DNA of 64,000 bases from Alistipes sp. (GTDB lineage Bacteria; Bacteroidota; Bacteroidia; Bacteroidales; Rikenellaceae). A program made the position numbers and the translations under genes. The stretch spans positions 62,001 to 126,000 of the forward strand of contig JAFLRR010000001.1 of the NCBI GenBank assembly GCA_022511345.1, written 5' to 3'. The notes under the pieces were generated by a model, which was not told the origin of the DNA, did not search any database, and saw only the letters and a program-made list of their open reading frames with translations. This document shows, in pieces, positions 56,024 to 64,000 of the stretch. Numbering within the stretch: the first letter of the stretch is position 1; each line of letters starts with the position of its first letter.

Positions 56024-57292
56024 GTGAAAGTCTACAAATTCGGAGGAGCGTCGGTTCGCAATGCCGACGGAGTGCGTAACCTGCACAAAATAATAGCCGG
56101 CGAACACGGTCTGTTCGTGGTCGTTTCGGCAATGGGCAAGACCACCAATGCCCTCGAACGCGTCTTCGACGGACTGCGCAAGGACGACCGCAAGGCCGCA
56201 CTGGCCGAGGTCGAGGCCCTGCATGCCTACCACGCAGAGATAATCGAGGGCCTCTGGCACAAGCCCCAGCAGCTCGAGAGCGTCGAGGAGCTCTTCGCCG
56301 AACTCCAGCAGATTGCCGCTTCGGCCGAGTACCGCGACGGGGATGCTGAGCTGTGGTACGACCGCATCGTAGCATTCGGCGAGCTCATCTCGACGCGCAT
56401 CATAGCCGCCTATCTCTCCTATGCCGGCGTGTCGTGCAGCTGGATAGACATGCGCAAGGCCATACGCACCGAGCAGCGTCACAAGGATGCCAGCGTCGAC
56501 ATCGAGGCTTCGGCACCGCTGCTTCGCGAGGCGGTCGAAAAGGCTGCCGCCGACGTGGTTGTCGGACAGGGATTCATAGGCGGCGCACCCGACGGCACCA
56601 CTACCACCCTCGGACGCGAAGGTTCGGATTACTCGGCAGCCGTGGCAGCCAACATTCTCGGGGCGGAATCGATGTCCGTATGGAAGGATGTGGACGGCAT
56701 ACTCAACGCCGACCCCAAGATATTCCCTGACGCCGTAAAAATCGAGGAGCTAAACTATCTCGACACCATAGAGCTGGCATACAGCGGCGCCCAGATAATC
56801 CACCCCAAAACCATCAAACCGCTGCAAAACAAAAACATTCCTCTATATGTAAGGCCCTTCGGCGACAAACGCAAGCCCGGCACCGTGATTCGCGGCTCGT
56901 CGTCGTCGGTGAAGGTTCCAATACTTATACTCAAGAAGAACCAGGTTCTGCTGACGGTTCGTTCGCGCGACTTCTCGTTCGTGCTCGAGGAGCGGTTCGC
57001 GAGCATATTCTCGCTGCTCGAGCGATTCCGGTTGAAGACAAACCTCATAAACAACTCGGCCGTAAACATCAGCCTGTGCATCGACGACTCATGGCATATC
57101 GACGAGGCTGTAAACGCCCTGCACGACGAGGGCTTCGACGTCATGAAGATATCGGACATGGAGCTGCTGACAATACGGGGCTACAACAGCTCGCTCTTCG
57201 AGCGCTATGCCATGGCACGCAATGTCTTCGTCCGCCAGTCGACGCAGACGACCGTCAGAATAGTCCGCAAACACCAGGAAGAGGAGCGGTAA
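56024..57292 (+). CDS. lysC: aspartate kinase, monofunctional
   Basis: 422 residues from a GTG start. The amino-acid kinase domain (about 1-275) has KFGGASV, VSAMGKTT, GFIGGAPDGTTTTLGREGSDYSA and the C-terminal ACT regions (about 290-420). It phosphorylates aspartate at the head of the lysine/threonine/methionine pathways. It starts 48 nt after the peptidase, and may read through from it. Confidence 0.93.
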   Translation: MKVYKFGGASVRNADGVRNLHKIIAGEHGLFVVVSAMGKTTNALERVFDGLRKDDRKAALAEVEALHAYHAEIIEGLWHKPQQLESVEELFAELQQIAASAEYRDGDAELWYDRIVAFGELISTRIIAAYLSYAGVSCSWIDMRKAIRTEQRHKDASVDIEASAPLLREAVEKAAADVVVGQGFIGGAPDGTTTTLGREGSDYSAAVAANILGAESMSVWKDVDGILNADPKIFPDAVKIEELNYLDTIELAYSGAQIIHPKTIKPLQNKNIPLYVRPFGDKRKPGTVIRGSSSSVKVPILILKKNQVLLTVRSRDFSFVLEERFASIFSLLERFRLKTNLINNSAVNISLCIDDSWHIDEAVNALHDEGFDVMKISDMELLTIRGYNSSLFERYAMARNVFVRQSTQTTVRIVRKHQEEER

Positions 57293-57316
57293 ACCGGCAC
57301 TCTACGGCAAAACAAA

Positions 57317-57346
57317 ATGCGGCGGCACTAATATGTGCCGCCGCAT
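57317..57346. terminator. terminator shared by lysC and the convergent DUF3244 gene
   Basis: Perfect 12-base-pair stem ATGCGGCGGCAC/GTGCCGCCGCAT with six-nt loop. The minus side continues TTTGTTTT, a better T tract than the plus side. Confidence 0.8.
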
Positions 57347-57363
57347 CCGTTTACATCCGGAGA

Positions 57364-57744
57364 TTAGAGAGTGAAGAAGCCTTCATACTCTGCCGTAGCC
57401 ATCTCCAGAACGATGTAGTAATCGCCCTCGACAGCCTCGCCGAGCATTACGACTGCATCGCCGGTTGCCGTCTCGATATTCGCGAATACCACCTCGCCAT
57501 CGGGACGATATACCTCCACCGAGGCCGAACCTACCGACGAGCCGAAGCGCATCAGAAGCTCACCGTCCGTAATAAATACCGAAGCATCCACCTCGCCAAG
57601 CGAACGTTTTACCGTTCCAGGGCTACCTCCCTTTTTAACCCAATCGATGTGCGTGGGATTTTTAACAGACGGGAATTGCAGCGAGTCTGCATAAGCGGAC
57701 GCAAAGAGCATCGCAAAGACAAAAAAAATGAACACCCTTTTCAT
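57364..57744 (-). CDS. DUF3244-type small secreted protein
   Basis: 126 residues with a signal peptide (MKRVFIFFVFAMLFASAYA). The mature part is an all-beta sandwich with GELLMRFGSSVGSASVEVYRPDGEVV and GDYYIVLEM, the layout of the DUF3244 family common in gut Bacteroidetes. Function unknown. It has its own promoter and lies immediately downstream of a TPR/HTH regulator gene in the same orientation; such pairs suggest regulation of this gene by its neighbour. Confidence 0.75.
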   Translation of the reverse strand: MKRVFIFFVFAMLFASAYADSLQFPSVKNPTHIDWVKKGGSPGTVKRSLGEVDASVFITDGELLMRFGSSVGSASVEVYRPDGEVVFANIETATGDAVVMLGEAVEGDYYIVLEMATAEYEGFFTL

Positions 57745-57833
57745 AAAAATGAATTTTTTTAGAAAAAAGGTGTTCGGTTGCCAAAAAGGCAGGGTTGCGG
57801 TTGTTAAAAAAACTGTAGGGTTTTTGTCTGTTG

Positions 57834-57866
57834 CAAAGATATGTCAGCCAATCGGCCCGATGCAAA
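57834..57866 (-). promoter_or_regulatory. promoter of the DUF3244 gene
   Basis: Minus-strand -33 TTTG (57866-57863), 21-nt spacer, -7 TATCTTTG (57841-57834). A 14-bp palindrome sits 21 bases upstream of the -33 box. Confidence 0.7.
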
Positions 57867-57887
57867 TTTTCGGCCTTTTTTAATCTG

Positions 57888-57901
57888 ACATTTGCAAATG
57901 T
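57888..57901. promoter_or_regulatory. perfect 14-bp palindrome, possible operator
   Basis: ACATTTGCAAATGT, self-complementary over all 14 positions, between the regulator stop codon and the DUF3244 promoter. No T tract follows, so it is not a terminator. Confidence 0.45.
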
Positions 57902-57914
57902 TATTCATTGATAA

Positions 57915-59549
57915 TCAGGCTGTTTTTATTTTATCTTCTGACATCCCGTTTTCGGGGTCGTTTTTTCGGCTCTTTTCATGTCTTGCGACGGCGCTATCGC
58001 GATATTTTTCGTCGGCAATACGAAACGGAAAAGTCGTGTCGGTAGTCGATTCGGTCAGCTTCTTCACAAGCCTCGATTTGCATTTGTAGGCGGCATCGGT
58101 TGTCAGTCCGAGTATCATGCAGATAGAGCGAACCGAGAAATTGCAGCATAGCAGCAAGAACATCTTCTTCTCCCTTTCGCTCAAAGCCACCGCACCCGAA
58201 ACCCGTTCGTACAATCCGTCATACTCCACATTGACGCTCTCGGCCATATCCACAAACAGCCGCGTGCCGAACTCGGCATCTATCAACTCCTTGACATTTT
58301 GGCGCTCCTGCGCAGGCGTAATGGAGGTATAAACGGTCTCGGCCAAACGGTTGCGGAAGAAAAACTTGGTATGCACCGCCTGCTTAAGCAACTTTTTCTC
58401 CTTCTCTCTCTTATCCCGAAATCTTAGGAAGACGACCAACATCGCTACCATTATCAACAACATGGCAGCGATAGAAATCCAAGCTCGCACCACACTGCGC
58501 CGATGTCTCTCCTCCGCACGGACCTTCTTTATCTCCGACTCTTTCTCAGCCACCGAATTGTAGAGATTCCACAACAGAATGGAGTCATTCATACGCTGAT
58601 ACTCATCGTTGCAACCCAGCGCTTGTTTATAGTCTCCCCGGTCCTCATAAATCTCCTTAAGAAGTCTGTTTGCACGAATATACTGACTATCATCCGTTAA
58701 CAATTGCGGTTTTACGGAATCTATTATATGTTTGGCTTCATCCTTTCTTCCAAGATTTGCATATATAGCTGCTTTAGTTATATAATCAGACAAAGTATAT
58801 TCTGTTATCATTTGCAGCTTATCCATATATTCAATACTCTGTTCTGGATTATTATCATATGAAATCATAGCAAGTCCCCGAAGAGCATTTGCTTGAATTT
58901 CTTTATCTGTTAATTTTTCACCAAAGTCTAAGGCTATATTATAACAAAAAATTGCCCAGTCATTATATTCGTGAGCATTGGCATATGCTGAAGCAGTAGC
59001 AATTAAAACATCTGCAGCATAAAGATCATTTCCATCTTCTTCATAGTAACGATACGCTCTAATATAATGCTGTATTGCTTTTTCTATCTGATTTTGCATA
59101 AAATACAATGCTGCTATATTAGATTGTATTAATCCCAAATAAAAGTTGTCGCCGCTGCGCAGGGCGAAAGTCTCGGCGTCCATAAATATTTTGAGCGCCG
59201 AGGTTGCATGTCCGCAGTTCTGTTCGATGCGGCCGTAGCAATAGTTAGTCAGCATTTTGCGGCGGCAGTCGCCGAAACGCGAATAATAGTCGACCGCCGG
59301 CTTTATAATCGAGTCGGATTCGAGATCGACATGCAGTTTATCGAGCACGCGCGAGCGCAGCAGCGCATAACGGGCCCGTGAGGCCGTGCCGCGCAGGTCG
59401 GATTCAGTAATGGAGTCGAGCGAGGCGAGTGCCGCTTCGGGGGAGTCGTCGAGCAGGCTCCCGGCAAGATTCATTCTGCGAATTGCGGCGCCGTCGGTAC
59501 AGGCACAAACGACAAATGCAACCCACAGCAACAGTGCAAGGTTCTTCAC
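57915..59549 (-). CDS. TPR / transmembrane / HTH regulator lipoprotein
   Basis: About 544 residues from a GTG that gives a short lipoprotein signal (KNLALLLWVAFVVCAC); a Met start 99 bases upstream would hide it. After the lipidated N-terminus come TPR-like helices (about 20-330), a single transmembrane helix (about 370-395, ISIAAMLLIMVAMLVVFLRF), a basic coiled linker, and a C-terminal HTH region (LSEREKKMFLLLC, RSICMILGLTTDAAYKCKSRLVKKL) of LuxR-like type. This is a Bacteroidetes one-chain sensor plan. The codons for the TPR middle (about 58640-59150) are very A+T-rich compared with both ends. The C-terminus has a charged tail of about 40 residues. Confidence 0.78.
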   Translation of the reverse strand: MKNLALLLWVAFVVCACTDGAAIRRMNLAGSLLDDSPEAALASLDSITESDLRGTASRARYALLRSRVLDKLHVDLESDSIIKPAVDYYSRFGDCRRKMLTNYCYGRIEQNCGHATSALKIFMDAETFALRSGDNFYLGLIQSNIAALYFMQNQIEKAIQHYIRAYRYYEEDGNDLYAADVLIATASAYANAHEYNDWAIFCYNIALDFGEKLTDKEIQANALRGLAMISYDNNPEQSIEYMDKLQMITEYTLSDYITKAAIYANLGRKDEAKHIIDSVKPQLLTDDSQYIRANRLLKEIYEDRGDYKQALGCNDEYQRMNDSILLWNLYNSVAEKESEIKKVRAEERHRRSVVRAWISIAAMLLIMVAMLVVFLRFRDKREKEKKLLKQAVHTKFFFRNRLAETVYTSITPAQERQNVKELIDAEFGTRLFVDMAESVNVEYDGLYERVSGAVALSEREKKMFLLLCCNFSVRSICMILGLTTDAAYKCKSRLVKKLTESTTDTTFPFRIADEKYRDSAVARHEKSRKNDPENGMSEDKIKTA

Positions 59550-59782
59550 GCAGGTAGGTATAGTTGTTTTGTATTGTAAAATTATCACATTCAGATGAAT
59601 TTTGCAAGTCGCCACATCTGCTCCGGACCAAAATCCGCCATGCAGCATGCCCCATCCACCAGCCGGCCGACAACAGCGCGCATAAACAGTCGGCCTATAA
59701 CCACCAACACGTCTATTTTAACGAAACGAAAAAGGCCCGGAACGAATGTCGGGACCCATGGGCATCCTGTTACAGAAGGGAT

Positions 59783-59917
59783 AAAAAAATGAGGCTAATC
59801 GGAGGTATTCGACTGCGAACGAGCACCGCCCGCGAGTCTTAGCGGCACATATTCGCCGCAACCTGCCGATTTCCTCAACCAACCTAAAACTACTAACCTA
59901 AATGAACCTTAAAACTT
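59783..59917 (-). ncRNA. candidate structured small RNA, class not recognised
   Basis: About 135 nt on the minus strand. The predicted start lies just after a promoter with both elements. The RNA begins with a single-stranded T/G-rich leader of about 40 nt. It then folds into a closed three-way junction. The closing helix pairs 59866-59871 with 59797-59802 and 59861-59864 with 59803-59806, leaving one bulged nucleotide. It is extended by 59873-59877 with 59790-59794. Hairpin 1 is GCGGC/GCCGC (59842-59846 with 59855-59859). Hairpin 2 is 59811-59817 with 59831-59838, one bulge. The closing helix runs directly into seven U, so it doubles as the terminator. No match to SRP, 6S, tmRNA or RNase P features was evident. 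Confidence 0.65.
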
Positions 59918-59922
59918 CGATG

Positions 59923-59954
59923 CAAATGTAAGGAGTATTTTTCAATTATGCAAA
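59923..59954 (-). promoter_or_regulatory. promoter of the small RNA
   Basis: Minus-strand -33 TTTG (59954-59951), 20-nt spacer, -7 TACATTTG (59930-59923). Confidence 0.75.
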
Positions 59955-60052
59955 TTTTTTAGCAATTAATTAAATATATTTAACAATTACGTAACATACC
60001 CTACCCTTTCTCTACGCCGAAAATCCCATTGCAGCGCGCGGCGGCAGGCAGC

Positions 60053-60081
60053 AAAAAGGGAGGAGAGCAACTCTCCTCCCT
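60053..60081 (-). terminator. intrinsic terminator of deoC
   Basis: Minus-strand perfect stem AGGGAGGAGAG/CTCTCCTCCCT with three-nt loop, followed by T run. Confidence 0.9.
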
Positions 60082-60105
60082 GCCGTTATTGTTGTTTCGA
60101 AGCTA

Positions 60106-60981
60106 TCAGAAGTACTTGACCTCATGTCCCTCGATTGCTGTGAGCAGATTGTTCGCAGCCGACGAGGCTCCGATTCTGAAGAGCGCCGTATCGAGCCACT
60201 CCGGACCCAGAATCTCCTCAACGACCGTGTAGTAGAGAGCTGCATCCTCAGCCGTGCGGACACCGCCTGCGGCTTTGAAGCCCACCTTGCGGCCCATGCG
60301 CTCGTAGTAGTCGCGTATGGCATGGCACATGACCACTGCCGCTTCGGGCGTGGCGGCAACGTCGATCTTGCCGGTCGAGGTCTTCACGAAGTCGGCACCG
60401 GCCAGCATCGAGAGCAGCGAGGCCTTGCGTATCAGCTCCGGACTCTTCAGCGCACCAGATTCGATGATGACCTTCAGCACCACATCCTGAGTCTCGCCGC
60501 GCAGCAGTTCGATTTCGCTGGCCGCTTCGTCGTAGGCGCCCGTGAGCATCTTACCCACGTTCATCACCACGTCTATCTCGTCGGCACCGTTCTCGACTGC
60601 CATAGCCGTCTCGAGAGCCTTGACCTCGATAAATGTCTGCGAGGCTGGGAATCCGGCCGACACCGAGGTGATGCGCATGGCCGAGTCGCCCGCAGCCACA
60701 CCCACAGTCTCGACAAATGCCGGATAGACGCATATCGACGCCACGTTGGGTATGTGCGGATATTTGTCGTAGAACTCCACGGCCTTGCGTGTGAAGGCCG
60801 TCACCGACTCGACCGAATCGTTGCAGGAGAGAGTCGTCAGGTCTATGGCCGAATAGCAGAATTCGTAGACCTCCTTGCGGGCATTGCGGCCGGCAGCTGC
60901 GCGTATGCGCGCCACCTCCTCGGCAACCTCGCGCTCGCTCGGCGCAGGAGCATATGACTTGAGAGTTTCGGTATATTCCAT
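60106..60981 (-). CDS. deoC: deoxyribose-phosphate aldolase
   Basis: 291 residues from an ATG (MEYTETL). DeoC cleaves 2-deoxyribose-5-phosphate to glyceraldehyde-3-phosphate and acetaldehyde in nucleoside salvage. TIM-barrel with the Schiff-base lysine in FVKTSTG, the second lysine in GFKAAGG and VCVYP-like SICVYP. It is of the longer DeoC type. A TATATTTG -7 box lies about 23 nt upstream. Confidence 0.95.
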   Translation of the reverse strand: MEYTETLKSYAPAPSEREVAEEVARIRAAAGRNARKEVYEFCYSAIDLTTLSCNDSVESVTAFTRKAVEFYDKYPHIPNVASICVYPAFVETVGVAAGDSAMRITSVSAGFPASQTFIEVKALETAMAVENGADEIDVVMNVGKMLTGAYDEAASEIELLRGETQDVVLKVIIESGALKSPELIRKASLLSMLAGADFVKTSTGKIDVAATPEAAVVMCHAIRDYYERMGRKVGFKAAGGVRTAEDAALYYTVVEEILGPEWLDTALFRIGASSAANNLLTAIEGHEVKYF

Positions 60982-61003
60982 ATTCCGGGAAATTAGGTTT
61001 ATG

Positions 61004-61011
61004 CAAATATA
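61004..61011 (-). promoter_or_regulatory. -7 promoter element for deoC
   Basis: Minus-strand TATATTTG; nearest TTTG is only 14 nt further upstream, so the -33 element is uncertain. Confidence 0.5.
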
Positions 61012-61070
61012 GTCAAATTTCCTCACAAAGCGAAATCCCGCTTCTCTCTGCCATACATATATAATATAAT

Positions 61071-61102
61071 AAAAGCCGGCCGCCCTTTGCGGGGCAGCCG
61101 GC
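61071..61102 (-). terminator. intrinsic terminator of the TPR lipoprotein gene
   Basis: Minus-strand stem GCCGGCTGCCC/GGGCGGCCGGC (one G-U pair), six-nt loop, then TTTTATTAT. Confidence 0.85.
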
Positions 61103-61126
61103 ATTACAAACGGTAGCTTTCGCAGA

Positions 61127-62881
61127 TTAGAGTGCGAAACCGTTGTTGAACAGCGCCTTCAGATTGACATCCTTGGCAGCCTTCTCAGCCAGCGTGCTGT
61201 CCTTCGACACGGCGCTCTTGAGCTGAGCCTTTGCGGTCTGGAGGTCACCCTCCTTGGCTGCGATAACTGCACGCAGGTAGTCGGCAGCTGCGGTGGTGTC
61301 ACCGTTGAGCTGAGCCTTTGCGCTGGTGTAGTTGTCGTTCATGACGTTTGCCACAGCAGCGTTGTAGCCCTTGAGCGTCGAAGCAGCCTGCTGGTAGTTA
61401 CCCTCAGCGGCAGCCAGAAGGCTCTTGGTCTCGGCGTCAGCCGAAGCAGCATACTGCTTAGCCTCGTCAACCTTGCCGTTAGCCAGGTAAGCCAGAGCCA
61501 GGTTGTCGTCGATATCATCGGTCTTCAGACCCTTCTTTGCAGCGGCCTGGAAAGCCTCGAGCGCAGCAGCGTTCTTGCCCTGTGCAGCGTAAACGACACC
61601 CAGGTTGTTGTAAGCGCGAGCGTCGTCATACTTCTTGGCGGTGTACTCCAGGATAGCAGCCTTGACAGCGTTGTCGTTGGTGAGGCTCTCAGCGCAATAG
61701 AGCAGCTCCTCGTTGTCGAGCTCGTCATACTTGCCTGCGTTGAAGAGGGCCTTCATCTCGTCGTCGGTCTTGCCGGCGATGTCGGTGCTGTTGACAACCT
61801 GAGCACGGCGCAGTTTCGGCAGAACGTCGTTCTTCAGAGCCGAGAATACGGCAGCCATGTTCTTGATCTCAGCCTCGCGCTGGGTCGACGACTCGTACAT
61901 CTTCAGAACCTGGAGAATCAGATCCTTGTCCTCGATGTTCGAAGCGGCAACCAGCTCCTGGAAGCCTTCCCAGTCCTCACCGTACGAAGCGGCGTCTACA
62001 TCCAGACCGGTCTCCTTGAGCATCTTGTCGACAGCCTTCTTACCCGACTGGCTGCGGGCCGAGGAGAGCTTGTCGTTGAAGGTCTCGGGACCATCGGGCG
62101 AAGCGTAGCCGTTAACGTAGATGTGCTGCGTTGCGCGGTCGTTGTTCAGAGTCTGCTCGACATTGCTCTTGAAGTCAGCCAGTTCGCTGCTCTTCAGGGC
62201 CTTGTTCGAGGTCTGCGAGCTGTTGATAGCGTAGAGAATGTCGGCCTTCGAAACGTAGGTCTTGACGTTCTTGTAGTTGTTTGCGGCGTTGGCCATAGCG
62301 TCAGCATAGCGGATATCCTTCTGCAGAGTGTTGACACCCTTGGCAACGGTCAGACCGAACTGACGAGCGATTGCAGCAGCCTTCTCGCCGCCTGCAGCCA
62401 GAGCCTCAGCCTCCTCCTTGGTGGGGATAGCGCCGGTGTTGGCATTGACCAGAGTCAGCTCCTTGCACTTACCGCCGGGGCACTTAACCTCGATGCGCAG
62501 CTGCAGCTCGCAGTCCTGCATGCGCTCGTCGTAAGCGAACTCCACATGCTGCGAAACCTTGCCGCCGAGCTTCTTGTCGACTACTGCATAGTTGTCCTTA
62601 ACCTTCGAACCCTGGTAGAACTTGGGTGCGCCTGCTACCTCGCCGCCCTCGAATACCAGAACCGGAGTCACCTTCATGACAGCCTTGGGGTTGAAGTACT
62701 TCTCGGGGAACGTAGCGGTAACATCGGCAACGACCTTGCCGTTGTTGAGCGTCAACACTTCGGGCGTGCACGTGATGTTAACCTCATCGCGGTGCTTTGC
62801 CATCTTCTTGAAGCAGTTGCAGCTCGAGAGAGTTCCGGCAGCGATTACGCATGCCAGGAAAACTTTCAAAAGATTTTTCAT
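61127..62881 (-). CDS. outer-membrane lipoprotein with OmpA-like and TPR regions
   Basis: 584 residues with lipobox TLSSC (Cys21). Residues about 30-140 form a beta-rich domain. A central region (about 200-290) contains the OmpA-like pattern IYVNGYASPDGPETFNDKLSSARS, suggesting peptidoglycan contact. The C-terminal part (about 370-580) is TPR-like and alanine-rich (DDARAYNNLGVVYAAQGKNAAALEAFQAAAKKG). Similar proteins of Porphyromonas and Bacteroides are abundant envelope proteins of unknown role. Single-gene unit with -7 box TATATTTG and its own terminator. Confidence 0.85.
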   Translation of the reverse strand: MKNLLKVFLACVIAAGTLSSCNCFKKMAKHRDEVNITCTPEVLTLNNGKVVADVTATFPEKYFNPKAVMKVTPVLVFEGGEVAGAPKFYQGSKVKDNYAVVDKKLGGKVSQHVEFAYDERMQDCELQLRIEVKCPGGKCKELTLVNANTGAIPTKEEAEALAAGGEKAAAIARQFGLTVAKGVNTLQKDIRYADAMANAANNYKNVKTYVSKADILYAINSSQTSNKALKSSELADFKSNVEQTLNNDRATQHIYVNGYASPDGPETFNDKLSSARSQSGKKAVDKMLKETGLDVDAASYGEDWEGFQELVAASNIEDKDLILQVLKMYESSTQREAEIKNMAAVFSALKNDVLPKLRRAQVVNSTDIAGKTDDEMKALFNAGKYDELDNEELLYCAESLTNDNAVKAAILEYTAKKYDDARAYNNLGVVYAAQGKNAAALEAFQAAAKKGLKTDDIDDNLALAYLANGKVDEAKQYAASADAETKSLLAAAEGNYQQAASTLKGYNAAVANVMNDNYTSAKAQLNGDTTAAADYLRAVIAAKEGDLQTAKAQLKSAVSKDSTLAEKAAKDVNLKALFNNGFAL

Positions 62882-62961
62882 AACAATTGTTTTTTAAGGT
62901 TTATTCGTTTATTTTCAATATTGTCAAAAACGCAGGCGGAGACGCACGCCGCCATACATCG

Positions 62962-62969
62962 CAAATATA
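62962..62969 (-). promoter_or_regulatory. -7 promoter element for the TPR lipoprotein
   Basis: Minus-strand TATATTTG about 80 nt upstream of the ATG; no well-spaced TTTG. Confidence 0.5.
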
Positions 62970-62991
62970 ATTAAAATATTCCGAAATACGC

Positions 62992-63028
62992 ACGAATGCC
63001 CCCGATTTTTTACATCAGGGGCATTCGT
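62992..63028 (-). terminator. hairpin downstream of pnp, probable terminator
   Basis: Perfect 11-base-pair stem ACGAATGCCCC/GGGGCATTCGT with a 15-nt loop. The following T tract on the minus strand is weak. Confidence 0.6.
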
Positions 63029-63049
63029 TTCAACTATTTCGACTATCTT

Positions 63050-64000
63050 CTACTCCTTGTCCTCGCGGAACGGACGACGGTCGCGGTGCTCACGGCGTTC
63101 GCCGCGCTCCTGACGCTCGCCGCGGTTGCGGTCGTGCTCGCCGCGCGGACGGCGCTCGCGGGGTTCGCGTTCGGTCCATCCCTCGGGCTTGGGAAGCAGC
63201 ACGCGGTGCGAGAGCTTCAGCTTGCCGGTCTTGGGATCCACGCCGATGAGCTTCACGTCTATCATGTCGCCCTCCTTCAGGCCAGTCTCCTCCATGGTCT
63301 CGAAGCGCTTGTAGTCTATCTCCGAGATGTGGAGCAGAGCATCCTTGCCGGGCAGAATCTCGACGAATGCGCCGAAGGCAACAATCGAGCGAATCTTGCC
63401 GGTGTAGGTCTCGCCCACCTCGGGAACCGCCGCAATGGCCTTGACACGCGCCAGAGCGCCGTCGAGCGACTCCTTGTCCGGACCGAAGATATCGACGATA
63501 CCCTTGTCGTCGACCTCCGTGATGGTGATGGTCGTACCGGTAGTCTTCTGAATGTCCTGAATAATCTTTCCGCCCGGGCCGATGACAGCGCCGATGAGGT
63601 CCTGCGGAATGGTGATCTGCACGATGCGCGGCACGAACGGACGGTACTCGGCGCGGGGCTCCGCAATGCACTCGGTCAGCTTGCCGAGGATGTGCATACG
63701 ACCCTCGCGAGCCTGCTCCAGTGCCTTGGCCAGCACCTCGTACGACAGGCCGTCGACCTTGATATCCATCTGCGTTGCGGTGATACCGTCCTTGGTACCA
63801 GTCACCTTGAAGTCCATATCGCCCAAGTGGTCCTCATCGCCCAGGATGTCCGACAGCACGGCCCAGCGACCGGTTGCCGAGTCGGAGATAAGACCCATGG
63901 CGATACCCGACACGGGCTTCTTGAGCTTCACGCCGGCATCCATCAGCGCCAGCGTACCTGCGCAGACGGTAGCCATCGACGACGAGCCGTTCGACTCGAG
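63050..64000 (-). CDS. pnp: polyribonucleotide nucleotidyltransferase, C-terminal part (5' end outside window)
   Basis: 316 residues are visible, in frame to the window edge. They include the end of the second RNase PH domain ([21 protein letters not shown]), the KH domain ([25 protein letters not shown]) and the S1 domain ([28 protein letters not shown]). An Arg/Glu-rich tail of about 40 residues ([20 protein letters not shown] and on) ends the protein. PNPase degrades RNA by phosphorolysis. The basic tail may add RNA or protein contacts and is common in Bacteroidetes versions. Confidence 0.97.
   Translation of the reverse strand, partial: LESNGSSSMATVCAGTLALMDAGVKLKKPVSGIAMGLISDSATGRWAVLSDILGDEDHLGDMDFKVTGTKDGITATQMDIKVDGLSYEVLAKALEQAREGRMHILGKLTECIAEPRAEYRPFVPRIVQITIPQDLIGAVIGPGGKIIQDIQKTTGTTITITEVDDKGIVDIFGPDKESLDGALARVKAIAAVPEVGETYTGKIRSIVAFGAFVEILPGKDALLHISEIDYKRFETMEETGLKEGDMIDVKLIGVDPKTGKLKLSHRVLLPKPEGWTEREPRERRPRGEHDRNRGERQERGERREHRDRRPFREDKE

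Larger units (their letters stand above)
59550..60105. other. intergenic region holding a structured small RNA candidate
   Basis: No convincing protein gene. It contains the small RNA at 59783-59917, its promoter, a weaker second hairpin plus T tract (about 59731-59757, minus strand), and the deoC terminator at 60053-60081. Confidence 0.7.

Noticed and set aside
59564..59842. 92-codon plus-strand frame overlapping the small RNA
   Set aside because: Composition is not coding-like and the RNA structure with promoter and terminator on the other strand explains the sequence better.

Overview
The window is about 58-60% G+C and comes from a member of the Bacteroidales. Evidence for this includes a SusC/SusD pair, Bacteroidetes promoters (a -33 TTTG and a -7 TAnnTTTG), a three-gene FrdCAB operon, an alpha-oxoamine synthase of the sphingolipid/sulfonolipid type, GH110 and DUF3244 proteins, and lipoprotein-rich content. 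The high G+C fits a gut Rikenellaceae/Alistipes-like organism better than Bacteroides, but no rRNA is present and the genus is inference. No tRNA, rRNA, CRISPR array, insertion sequence or prophage was seen.

Layout. 1-7.4 kb: end of a YeiH-like membrane protein, uvrC (-), the fumarate reductase/succinate dehydrogenase operon frdCAB (+), a nucleotidyltransferase-fold protein and a membrane protein. 7.4-25.7 kb: an 11-gene minus-strand polysaccharide utilisation locus, read as an alginate utilisation locus. It runs from one promoter at about 25.85 kb (SusC, SusD, two IPT/TIG lipoproteins, two PL6 lyases, PL17 oligoalginate lyase, KdgF, MFS uronate transporter, SDR reductase, PL38-like lyase) to a terminator at 7.37-7.40 kb. 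Three 13-bp operator-like repeats lie just downstream of the promoter. 26-32.5 kb: alpha-oxoamine synthase, a plug/TonB-C chimera, xseA-xseB, a methyltransferase, an ECF-S-like membrane protein, an aldo-keto reductase with ferredoxin domain, and crcB. 32.6-39.1 kb: a complete urease cluster ureABCEFGD plus a urea transporter. 39.1-41.1 kb: an unusual FUSC-MFS fusion (-).

41.3-51.5 kb: an acidic Ala/Pro/Glu-rich protein, rsmI and a GT2 glycosyltransferase; alkaline phosphatase; ung; a GH110 alpha-galactosidase; kduI-kduD; panB; and a SpoU methyltransferase. 51.6-57.3 kb: gcvH, dapD-birA, prolyl oligopeptidase, aspartate kinase. 57.3-64 kb: a DUF3244 secreted protein beside a TPR/membrane/HTH regulator with a strikingly A+T-rich middle, a structured small RNA candidate with its own promoter and terminator, deoC, an OmpA/TPR-type lipoprotein, and the C-terminal third of pnp.

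How it fits together. The alginate locus would capture alginate at the surface, cut it to unsaturated monouronate, linearise it (KdgF), import it (MFS) and reduce it (SDR) toward 2-keto-3-deoxygluconate. kduI/kduD at 48-50 kb add a second uronate route. Kinase and aldolase steps are not in the window. The urease cluster with urea transporter provides nitrogen or acid resistance. The least expected items are the small RNA at 59.8-59.9 kb, the 13-bp operator triplet, the FUSC-MFS fusion, the plug/TonB-C chimera and the mosaic TPR regulator.
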